From positions 1-5,064 of the forward strand of contig JACDBY010000332.1 in assembly GCA_013694685.1 (NCBI GenBank): a stretch of 5,064 bases of DNA. The letters run 5' to 3'. Made by a program: the position numbers and the translations under genes. Below the pieces are notes generated by a model. That model was not told where the DNA came from and ran no database searches. It was given only the letters and a program-made list of their open reading frames with translations. Source of the DNA: Actinomycetota bacterium (GTDB lineage Bacteria > Actinomycetota > Thermoleophilia > Gaiellales > Gaiellaceae). Positions 1 to 5,064 of the stretch are shown piece after piece. Numbering within the stretch: position 1 is the stretch's first letter; every line of letters starts with the position of its first letter.

Positions 1-1114
1 CGTCGACGGTGCGCTCGGGATCGAAGCGGCGCGCGATCTCCGAGCGGGGCCGCACGTACCGGGCCGGCTCCGCGAGCACCCGTCCCACCGCCTCGGCGAG
101 CGCGGCGGCGTCCCGCGGCGGCACGACCTCCCCCATTCCCGTCAGGCGCACCGGCTGGCGGACCCCGGGCAGGTCGCTCACGACCACCGGAGTGCCGCAG
201 AGCATGGCCTCCACCTGAACGAGCCCGAACGACTCCGTGGAATTGACGCTCGGAACGACGAGGCAGTCGAGCGCGCCGAAGAACGCCGGCATCTCCCGGA
301 CGGCATCGAGCGGGCCGAGGAAGCGCCAGCGCTCACCGAGCGCAGCGATCGCCGGCGCGAGGCGAGCGCGGTAGGCCTCCTCGCCGACGATGCCCTCGTG
401 GGGACCAGCGAACAGCACCGTCGCGCCCGGGACGCGCGCGTTCAAGGCTGGCAGCGCGTCCAGCAGCGTATCGACGCCCTTCTCGGTTGCGAAGCGGGCG
501 GCGAAGCCGATCAGAGGCGCTTTCCCCAGGCCGTGGCCCTGTCGGAAGGCCGCCACGTCCGAGTCGGCCGGCTCGGGCATCACGACGGGCGGACCGATGA
601 CCTCGACCTTCTCGGCGTGGCGGCGGAGGAACGGGGAATGCGCGGCGTAGTCGTCGGTGTAGGCGACCACACGGTCTGCGAGCGCCGCCGCGACCGCGTT
701 CGTCGCGCCCACCACTCCTTCTGCGACCCGGTTCAGCGCTCCCGCGGGGAGGTGCAGGTCGCAGTGGTAGGTGAGCACGCAGGGCCGGCGGAGCGCGCGA
801 CCGCAAAGCGCGAGCCCCCAGGCGTCGAACTGGGGCAGGTGAACGCTGAGGACGTCATGCGCCAGTACCTGTCGCGTCGCCTCGAGCCCATACGTGGGCA
901 TGACGACCCCCTTGCTCACCCGAAACGCCACCGGCACGCGCAAGACGCGCACGCCTGCGACCCTCTCCCGGCCGGGTAAGGAGGGGTCGTACCGCGAGGT
1001 CAGCACGGTGACACCGTGGCCGCGGCTCGCCAGTGCGCTGGCGAGTCGCTCCACGTAGATCGTGAGCCCGCTGATGTGTGGCCGGTAGTAGGTGAGACCG
1101 AAGAGGACTCTCAT
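1..1114 (-). CDS. GT4-family glycosyltransferase, 3' end cut by window edge
   Basis: This gene encodes a GT-B fold, retaining glycosyltransferase of family 4 (Glycos_transf_1 plus N-terminal GT4 domain), a cytoplasmic or membrane-associated enzyme that moves a sugar from a nucleotide donor to a glycan or lipid acceptor. It starts MRVLFGLTYYRPHISGLTIYVERL, the usual first strand and glycine loop followed by the helix. The linker to the C-terminal domain ends near residues 207-213 (RFATEKG, the R...EKG donor-site motif), and ESFGLVQVE at 294-302 is the E-x7-E signature. About 371 codons are visible, ending in RFDPERTVD, which normally lies close to the C-terminus, so only a short tail is missing. 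The ATG overlaps the stop of the upstream epimerase gene as ATGA, with no clear Shine-Dalgarno of its own, so translation is probably coupled. Donor and acceptor are unknown. The family call is very secure. Confidence 0.93.
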   Translation of the reverse strand, partial: MRVLFGLTYYRPHISGLTIYVERLASALASRGHGVTVLTSRYDPSLPGRERVAGVRVLRVPVAFRVSKGVVMPTYGLEATRQVLAHDVLSVHLPQFDAWGLALCGRALRRPCVLTYHCDLHLPAGALNRVAEGVVGATNAVAAALADRVVAYTDDYAAHSPFLRRHAEKVEVIGPPVVMPEPADSDVAAFRQGHGLGKAPLIGFAARFATEKGVDTLLDALPALNARVPGATVLFAGPHEGIVGEEAYRARLAPAIAALGERWRFLGPLDAVREMPAFFGALDCLVVPSVNSTESFGLVQVEAMLCGTPVVVSDLPGVRQPVRLTGMGEVVPPRDAAALAEAVGRVLAEPARYVRPRSEIARRFDPERTVD

Positions 1115-2208
1115 CCGGCCGCCGTTGGATCGGCCGACGAGTCGGTGCGCCCCTCCATCCAGGCGGCAAGCGCGGCCACGCCCTCACGGACCGAGACCCG
1201 TGCTCGCCAACCGAAGTCTGCGGCCGCCTTGCGTGTGTCGCAGAAGAAGACGCGCTGATCGCCCGGCCGGGCCGGCTGGAACCTGGGTACGTCTGGTACC
1301 CGCTCCGTGATCTCCGCGAGCAGCGGCTCGAACTCCGCCCAGATCGCGAGGGTCCGCTCTGCCCCGCCGCCGATGTTGTACGCCTCGCCCGCCGTCCGAC
1401 CGATCGCTGCGATCGCGAGCGTGTATGCCTCAACGAGATCATCCACGTAGAGCAGGTCGCGCACCTGCTTGCCGTTGCCGAAGACCGTCACCGGCCGACG
1501 GTCGCGGGCCGCGTCGAGGAACCACGCCACCCAGCCCTGTTCCTCGGAGCCGAGCTGTCGCGGTCCGTAGATGCAGCTCTGGCGAAAGACCACGGTGCGC
1601 ACGCCGTAGATCCGGTGATAATCGAGCGCGTACTGGTCGGCGGCTCCTTTCGAGCAAGCGTAGGGCGAGTGAGGGGCGAGCGGCTGCCGCTCGTCGATGC
1701 CGTGCTTCAGGTCGGCGAATGCGTAACGCGTCGGCTCCTCGACGACCTCGAACTGCTCGAGCCCGCCGTAAACCTTGTTGGTCGACGCGTACAGCACGAT
1801 GGGCTCCCGGCGTGAGTGCCGCGCGGCCTCGAGGACGTTGAGCATGCCGAGCGCGTTCGCCTCGAAGTCGCCGCGAGGGTCGAGAACCGAGGTCGTCACG
1901 GCCGTCTGCCCGGCGAGGTGGAAGACGACGTCCACCCCCGCGACCGCCCGCTTGACCGCCTCGGCGTCGCGGACGTCTCGATGCAGGAAGTCGATTCCGC
2001 CGTCGTCCCGGGAGCGCAGCCAATCGAGGTTGCGGACGACCCCCGGGCGCGAGAGGTCGTCGAGGACGCAGACCTCCAAACCCGCTCGCAGGAGGGCGTC
2101 GGCCAAGTTGCAGCCGATGAAACCGGCCCCACCGGTCACGAGGCAGCGGCGGTCGACGCCGTGGCTGGCCAGATCCGCACCGGAGGTCGTCACAGCCGAT
2201 TCATTCAA
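1111..2208 (-). CDS. NAD-dependent sugar epimerase, CDP-paratose 2-epimerase (TyvE/RfbE)-like
   Basis: This is a 365-residue extended short-chain dehydrogenase/reductase that should act on a nucleotide sugar using tightly bound NAD. The Rossmann motif GGAGFIG is at residues 26-32 and the acidic end of strand 2 at D50-D51. The active site has STNK at 142-145 and Y183-x3-K187 (YACSK). Features that point to CDP-paratose 2-epimerase rather than the UDP-glucose 4-epimerase family are DDLSRPGV, ASTNKVYG, HSPYACSKGAADQY, FRQSCIYGPRQLG (208-220) followed by EEQGWVAWF, and GNGKQVRDLLYVDDL. In the known pathway this enzyme makes CDP-tyvelose from CDP-paratose; that exact substrate is inferred here. 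The start is TTG at 2208, since an in-frame stop lies upstream and no ATG is available; GTG at 2193 is an alternative, and neither has a good ribosome site. It is the first gene of a pair with the downstream GT4. Confidence 0.88.
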   Translation of the reverse strand: MNESAVTTSGADLASHGVDRRCLVTGGAGFIGCNLADALLRAGLEVCVLDDLSRPGVVRNLDWLRSRDDGGIDFLHRDVRDAEAVKRAVAGVDVVFHLAGQTAVTTSVLDPRGDFEANALGMLNVLEAARHSRREPIVLYASTNKVYGGLEQFEVVEEPTRYAFADLKHGIDERQPLAPHSPYACSKGAADQYALDYHRIYGVRTVVFRQSCIYGPRQLGSEEQGWVAWFLDAARDRRPVTVFGNGKQVRDLLYVDDLVEAYTLAIAAIGRTAGEAYNIGGGAERTLAIWAEFEPLLAEITERVPDVPRFQPARPGDQRVFFCDTRKAAADFGWRARVSVREGVAALAAWMEGRTDSSADPTAAG

Positions 2209-2267
2209 CCACGGGTTGTCGCATGGCGCTCACCGCTCGCCGGACCCGGCCGTGGAGCGCGCCGACT
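2209..2267. promoter_or_regulatory. Short divergent intergenic region
   Basis: These 59 bases separate the start of the minus-strand epimerase gene from the start of the plus-strand GT2 gene, so by position they should carry both promoters, or the promoters lie inside the coding ends. I looked for -35/-10 pairs on both strands. A TTGTCG at 2216-2221 on the plus strand has no matching -10 at normal spacing, and nothing convincing was found for the minus strand. The call rests on gene layout only. Confidence 0.4.
2254..2257 (+). promoter_or_regulatory. Ribosome binding site of the GT2 gene
   Basis: GGAG lies 10 bases before the ATG at 2268. This decides the start of the GT2 gene: the earlier in-frame ATG at 2223 has no such site and would add 15 Arg-rich residues ahead of the first strand of the fold. 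Confidence 0.5.
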
Positions 2268-3098
2268 ATGATCGGATCCCTGAGCGAACGGTCCCTCTCG
2301 ATCATCGTCCCTGCGTACGACGAAGAGGAGCGGATCGTCGCCTTTCTCGACGCCGTCACGACCGGCGCCGACGCAGTCGCAGCGGCCGCCCAGCTCACGC
2401 TGAGCGAGGTGCTCGTCGTGGATGACGGCTCGCGCGACGCAACTCCACGGCTCTTGCTCGAGTACGCCGCCGTCGAGCCACGGCTGCGCGTGATCACCTT
2501 CCCCCGCAACCGCGGGAAGGGGGCCGCCGTCCGCGCCGGCATGCTCGCTGCCCGCGGCACGTGGGCACTGCTCACGGACGTCGATCTCTCGACGCCGCTC
2601 GACGACCTCTGTGTTCTCTCTCGCGCGCTGGGCGAGGGCGCAGACCTGGCGATCGGCTCACGCGCGCTGCCGCGATCAGAGGTGCTGGTCCGTCAGCCCG
2701 TCTACCGGGAGACGATGGGCAAGGGCTTCAACTTGCTGCTGCGCCTGCTCACGGGACTGACGATCCGCGACAGCCAGTGCGGCTTCAAGCTGTTCAGGCT
2801 GGAGACGACGCGACCCCTGTTCGAGCTGCAGCGGATCGAGGGCTTCGCCTTCGACGCCGAGCTCTGCGTGCTCGCCTCGCAACGCGGCCTGACGGTCGCC
2901 GAAGTGCCCGTGCGCTGGACGAACGACCCGCGCACGCACGTGAGCCTCGTCGGAGCGTCCAGCCGCATGGCGATCGACCTGCTCCGGATCGCGTGGCTCG
3001 CCCGGGGGCGGCGCCTCAGCCACCGGTGGCTAGCACGACGGCGGAGAGCGTCACCCAGAGGGCGACCGCCGTCAGGATCGGCGGGTCACCCAGGATGA
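2268..3098 (+). CDS. GT2 glycosyltransferase, dolichyl/polyprenyl-phosphate glucosyltransferase (ALG5)-like
   Basis: This encodes a 276-residue GT-A fold, inverting family 2 glycosyltransferase expected to load a sugar from a nucleotide donor onto polyprenyl phosphate at the inner face of the membrane. Visible motifs are SIIVPAYDEEERI (11-23), VVDDGS (50-55), NRGKGAAVRAGM (81-92), the metal-binding TDVDLSTP with D104 and D106, GSRA (130-133), RQPVYRETMGKGFN (142-155), D168 with QCGFKLFR (170-177), GFAFDAEL, EVPVRW and a final SSRMAIDLLRI. This pattern is typical of ALG5-type enzymes. There are no C-terminal membrane helices like those of GtrB proteins. The ATG at 2268 is preferred over 2223 because of the GGAG site. 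The last 30 or so residues are Arg-rich and unconserved in appearance, and their codons overlap the 3' end of the opposing UbiA gene by 83 bases. The sugar is not determinable. Confidence 0.9.
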   Translation: MIGSLSERSLSIIVPAYDEEERIVAFLDAVTTGADAVAAAAQLTLSEVLVVDDGSRDATPRLLLEYAAVEPRLRVITFPRNRGKGAAVRAGMLAARGTWALLTDVDLSTPLDDLCVLSRALGEGADLAIGSRALPRSEVLVRQPVYRETMGKGFNLLLRLLTGLTIRDSQCGFKLFRLETTRPLFELQRIEGFAFDAELCVLASQRGLTVAEVPVRWTNDPRTHVSLVGASSRMAIDLLRIAWLARGRRLSHRWLARRRRASPRGRPPSGSAGHPG

Positions 3099-3933
3099 CC
3101 TCCTCGGGCTCCTCGCCGAGCTCACCGCGCCTGACGAGGTCGAGGTACCGGAGGACGCCGAAGAGGACGAACGGGACGGTGACGACCATCACGCGCGAAT
3201 GCGCCGTGAGGGCGTACGCTGCGTAAACGGCCACGGCAGCCGCGGCGAGGACGACGAGCAGCCGATCGAGGAGCCCGATCGAGTACCGTCGCAGGACGGC
3301 TCGCCCGGAGATCTTGGCCGAGCCGACGAGCACGAGCTCGCCGCGCCGCTTGGCGAGGCCGAGGTAGAGCGCGAGGAGCGCGGTGCAGACAAGGAGCCAC
3401 AGCGAGATCCGCACGTCGATCGCGGCGGCCCCGGCGCCCGCGCGGATCACGAACAGGAGCGCGATCGCGGCCACATCCAGGAGCAGGAGCCGCTTCAGCG
3501 CGAGGCTGTAGGACAACTGCAGGGTCAGGAAGGCGGCAAGGAAGAGCAGGGAGACGAGGCCGAGCAGCCCGGCGCCCACGAGCGCGCCCGCGACCAGGAT
3601 GGCCGTGAGTATGAGCGCCCGGCGGGGAGAGAGCTCGCCCCGGGCGATCGGTCGCAGCCGCTTGACCGGATGCCGGCGGTCGTCTTCCACGTCGCGGAGG
3701 TCGTTCACGAGGTACGCCGCGCTCGAGGCGGCGCAGTAGACCGCAAACGCCATCAGCGCGCGGGCCCAGCGCTCCGGGTCGTCCAGCTCGGCGGCGAAGA
3801 CGATCCCCGCCCCGAGGAAGAGGTTCTTCGTCCACTGTCGCGGTCGGAGCGCCGCGAGCACGGCACGTGCAGGCGGACGCTCAGCCACCACACGGCTGAC
3901 GCCCACGGCGTCAGTCGTCATCATCGAACTCAT
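3016..3933 (-). CDS. UbiA-family prenyltransferase, decaprenyl-phosphate phosphoribosyltransferase-like
   Basis: This is a 305-residue polytopic membrane protein. LRPRQWTKN at 29-37 opens the family domain. The metal and diphosphate motif N77-D78-x2-D81-x3-D85 is followed by HPVKRLRPIA (88-97). Then come several hydrophobic segments, YSLALKR near 142-148, and YLGLAKRRGEL at 190-200 where other UbiA enzymes carry a second DxxxD motif. LGEEPEEVILGD lies near the C-terminus. This combination matches the Rv3806c group, which transfers 5-phosphoribose from PRPP to decaprenyl phosphate on the way to decaprenylphosphoryl-arabinose. The PRPP substrate is inferred from family resemblance, and other UbiA prenyl transfers are possible. 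An in-frame GTG at 4023 would add 30 residues with no family character, so the ATG at 3933 is chosen; ATGs at 3924 and 3921 are also possible. No strong ribosome site is visible. Its 3' end overlaps the convergent GT2 gene. Confidence 0.87.
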   Translation of the reverse strand: MSSMMTTDAVGVSRVVAERPPARAVLAALRPRQWTKNLFLGAGIVFAAELDDPERWARALMAFAVYCAASSAAYLVNDLRDVEDDRRHPVKRLRPIARGELSPRRALILTAILVAGALVGAGLLGLVSLLFLAAFLTLQLSYSLALKRLLLLDVAAIALLFVIRAGAGAAAIDVRISLWLLVCTALLALYLGLAKRRGELVLVGSAKISGRAVLRRYSIGLLDRLLVVLAAAAVAVYAAYALTAHSRVMVVTVPFVLFGVLRYLDLVRRGELGEEPEEVILGDPPILTAVALWVTLSAVVLATGG

Positions 3934-3968
3934 CGTAGGAGTGGAGCGGTGCGGGCGCAGCGTGTGGA

Positions 3969-3974
3969 ATCCTA
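3969..3974 (-). promoter_or_regulatory. Possible -10 element for the UbiA-like gene
   Basis: TAGGAT on the minus strand lies 35 bases before the ATG at 3933, which would give a leader of roughly 30 bases. No recognisable -35 hexamer is present at 16-18 bases spacing, so this is a weak candidate based on one element and position. Confidence 0.22.
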
Positions 3975-4048
3975 GCCCCGCGAGAGCCACACTCGCGGTG
4001 CCGCCGACCCGCGCCGTTCGCACGTGCAGGCACTCGCAGGACTACACA

Positions 4049-4068
4049 GGGGAGCTCCGGCACTCCCC
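4049..4068. other. Inverted repeat, 6-bp stem
   Basis: GGGGAG at 4049-4054 pairs with CTCCCC at 4063-4068 around an 8-base loop. It lies about 115 bases upstream of the UbiA-like start codon. It is followed by a C-rich tract on the plus strand and not by a T-run, so it does not look like an intrinsic terminator on either strand. Function unknown; it may be chance in GC-rich DNA. Confidence 0.25.
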
Positions 4069-4491
4069 ACCCCCCTCGCCCGACGACACGCCCGCGGGTC
4101 TCTCGGTGGGTCTGGGGCCGCGTCCGGCGCGCCAGACGGTCTCGTAACTCCTGCCGTCGACGCCGGATCGCCGGCCCCGACACTCAATAACCGCAGCGTC
4201 TCGGTCTCGGTGCCGTCTCAGAACAGACGCAGCTCGCGGACATGGGTGTGGGTGATCTCCAGTCGGATCCGGGTGCGCCGCGAGCGTTGCACCGTCGAAG
4301 TCGACCGTGACCGTTGGATCCGCCGGGAGACCACGGTGCGTCGCGGTCGTTTTGGACAACTCCGTGCCTTCGACGTCCACGATGACGACGACGAGGGGTA
4401 GTCCATCGTTGCGGTGGTCAACTCGAGCGACGTCAACGATCGGGTGCCGCGAACTTCAGCTCGACAAGGAATGGGTTGGCCTCCAAGCCAC

Positions 4492-4514
4492 GCATCACGG
4501 TTTTTGCATCACCG
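4492..4514. repeat. Imperfect 9-base direct repeat at 14-base offset
   Basis: GCATCACGG at 4492-4500 and GCATCACCG at 4506-4514 match at 8 of 9 positions and are separated by TTTTT. The 14-base offset is not a multiple of three. If the surrounding DNA was once coding on the minus strand, a duplication of this size would have shifted the frame. Confidence 0.45.
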
Positions 4515-4733
4515 TCGAAGATGTCGGCCACTTGGCGAGCACGTTGTGGGCGACGGTCACGGCCTCGCCATCGATCATCGTCTCGGTCTGCTCGAGTCGC
4601 TGACGCCGTGCCTCGTCCCTCGCGAACAAGCGGCGACGAGGACCACGCAACCGTCAAGTGTGCTCACGGTCACAGGACCCGGCGCTCCGCGAAGGCTCTG
4701 CGCGCGCTGACAACTTCGGGTTCGCGTAGACGC

Positions 4734-4940
4734 TCACGGCCCGGGCCGGTGCCGCCGCCACGCCGCGCCGCCGATCTCCTGCGCGTCCACCCACGCGAGC
4801 ACCGCCTCGCGCCGATAGCGCCGGTAACGGCCAAGCTGCACGTGCGGCAGCAGACCGGAGCGCGTGTGCTCGCGTACCCACCGCTCCGGCACGTGCAACA
4901 GCTCCGCGATCTCGCCTGCGTCGAGGAGCCGATCGGTCAC
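4734..4940 (-). CDS. Small excisionase/MerR-type helix-turn-helix DNA-binding protein
   Basis: This encodes a 68-residue protein consisting almost wholly of a winged helix-turn-helix of the HTH_17/excisionase type. RLLDAGEIAELLHVPERWVREHTRSG (4-29) supplies the two helices of the recognition unit, LLPHVQLGRYRRYRREAVLAWV (30-51) the wing with its Arg/Tyr-rich contacts and closing helix, and a basic tail (WRRHRPGP) ends it. Such proteins are either recombination directionality factors that assist a tyrosine integrase, or small regulators. GTG at 4940 is chosen because AGGTG ends 7 bases before it. A longer version from TTG at 5006 would translate through the upstream direct repeats into a Cys-containing stretch with no domain. 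No integrase, relaxase or toxin gene lies within the window; the next gene upstream is outside it. The domain call is secure, the role is not. Confidence 0.82.
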   Translation of the reverse strand: MTDRLLDAGEIAELLHVPERWVREHTRSGLLPHVQLGRYRRYRREAVLAWVDAQEIGGAAWRRHRPGP

Positions 4941-4947
4941 CCGCGAG

Positions 4948-4952
4948 CACCT
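4948..4952 (-). promoter_or_regulatory. Ribosome binding site of the helix-turn-helix gene
   Basis: AGGTG on the minus strand, 7 bases before the GTG at 4940, fixes the start of the short protein. It sits directly against the proximal copy of the 11-base repeat, so a protein bound there could block both transcription and initiation. Confidence 0.5.
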
Positions 4953-4953
4953 A

Positions 4954-4977
4954 CCGGTACAAACCGCCGGTACAAAC
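4954..4977. repeat. Two perfect 11-base direct repeats, likely operator or recombination arm site
   Basis: CCGGTACAAAC occurs at 4954-4964 and again at 4967-4977, a 13-base period with a 2-base spacer. On the minus strand this reads GTTTGTACCGG twice, immediately before the ribosome site of the helix-turn-helix gene. Excisionase-type winged-helix proteins are known to bind short direct repeats side by side, so self-binding is a reasonable inference. Nothing in the sequence shows which protein binds. Confidence 0.6.
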
Positions 4978-4978
4978 T

Positions 4979-4993
4979 GCGGCGCTTCGCCGC
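4979..4993. other. Perfect 6-bp hairpin beside the direct repeats
   Basis: GCGGCG at 4979-4984 and CGCCGC at 4988-4993 form a perfect stem with the loop CTT. It starts one base beyond the distal direct repeat. On the minus strand it is followed by AGTTTGT, too poor in T for a clear terminator, though weak termination of an upstream transcript is possible. Confidence 0.35.
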
Positions 4994-5048
4994 GAGTTCC
5001 GCGCAACCAAGCCGAAACAGCCGCGCCGTCCTACGGTTACCGAAATCC

Positions 5049-5061
5049 GCGGGCAGCCCGC
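5049..5061. other. Short hairpin at the right edge
   Basis: GCGGG at 5049-5053 pairs with CCCGC at 5057-5061 around CAG. The window ends three bases later, so a following T-run on the plus strand cannot be checked. Bases 4994-5048 hold no gene I can support. Confidence 0.25.
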
Positions 5062-5064
5062 TTC

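Larger units (their letters stand above)
3975..4733. other. Gene-poor region, possible remnant of a decayed gene
   Basis: No reading frame here has a family signature, a credible start and GC-rich third positions together. Bases 4381-4560 are about 60% GC by count, against about 73% in a sampled coding stretch. On the minus strand, protein-like pieces occur in successive frames. One is around 4640-4500 (RLEQTETMIDGEAVTVAHNV, stopped near 4497). Another is around 4535-4433 (VADIFDGDAKTVMRGLEANP, ending in a stop). A third is around 4430-4270 (LPLVVVIVDVEGTELSK, then DPTVTVDFDGATL). The last is around 4300-4218 (RIRLEITHTHVRELRLF, then stop). This is what a frameshifted gene could look like, but I recognise no family and it may be plain non-coding sequence. 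Confidence 0.3.

Noticed and set aside
390..979. Plus-strand open frames of 86 and 193 codons opposite the first gene.
   Set aside because: They are antisense shadows of the GT4 gene, whose minus-strand frame carries the E-x7-E and EKG motifs; the plus-strand translations have no family character.
1425..2271. Several long open frames on the plus strand and in a second minus-strand frame across the epimerase gene.
   Set aside because: All overlap a 365-codon gene with clear Rossmann and YxxxK motifs; they are Arg/Ala/Pro-rich by-products of GC-rich codons.
3199..3975. A 258-codon plus-strand open frame rich in Glu, Gln and Arg, opposite the UbiA-like gene.
   Set aside because: It is the antisense of hydrophobic membrane segments, which gives charged, low-complexity translations; the minus strand has the NDxxDxxxD motif.
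4377..4396. A GAC/GAT triplet run that might be a microsatellite.
   Set aside because: It has only a handful of units and is within what is expected by chance in this base composition.
4499..4505. T-run after a weak stem (4474-4489) as an intrinsic terminator on the plus strand.
   Set aside because: The stem is short and bulged and ends more than 10 bases before the T-run, and no plus-strand gene ends here.
4307..4603. A 98-codon plus-strand open frame with a fairly natural look (HHGFCITVEDVGHLASTLW).
   Set aside because: There is no ribosome site, its first half is Ser/Thr-rich low complexity, third positions are not strongly GC, and no family is recognised. It is kept only as part of the gene-poor region.
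4994..5064. Possible tRNA or other structured RNA at the right edge.
   Set aside because: No cloverleaf can be drawn and no T-loop consensus is present on either strand; only a short hairpin is visible.

Overview
The window is GC-rich (a sampled stretch inside the first gene is about 73% GC) and codes densely over its first 3.9 kb. GTG and TTG starts, the base composition and a decaprenyl-phosphate phosphoribosyltransferase-like UbiA protein suggest a high-GC actinobacterium. Deep-branching groups such as Thermoleophilia are possible, but no marker in the window fixes the lineage, so this is inference.

Bases 1-2208, minus strand: a two-gene unit. An NAD-dependent sugar epimerase with strong CDP-paratose 2-epimerase (TyvE/RfbE) signatures comes first. 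A GT4 glycosyltransferase follows, joined by a 4-base ATGA overlap and running off the left edge. A 59-base gap then separates this unit from a divergent plus-strand gene.

Bases 2268-3098, plus strand: a GT2 glycosyltransferase of the dolichyl-phosphate beta-glucosyltransferase (ALG5) type. It meets a minus-strand UbiA-family polyprenyl-phosphate phosphoribosyltransferase-like membrane protein (3016-3933) tail to tail, and the two coding regions overlap by 83 bases.

Together these four genes read as part of a surface-glycan locus. The epimerase shapes a nucleotide sugar, the GT4 transfers sugars on the cytoplasmic side, and the GT2 and UbiA proteins are expected to make polyprenyl-phosphate-linked sugars used as donors at the membrane. 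Substrates cannot be read from the sequence.

Bases 3934-4733: about 800 bases without a gene I can support. Part of it (4381-4560) is lower in GC (about 60% by count) and holds short protein-like stretches in different minus-strand frames, which could be a decayed gene.

Bases 4734-4993, minus strand: a 68-residue excisionase/MerR-type helix-turn-helix protein. It is preceded by two perfect 11-base direct repeats and a 6-bp hairpin, a likely control or recombination site. No integrase is visible. I found no rRNA, tRNA, CRISPR array or complete insertion sequence.
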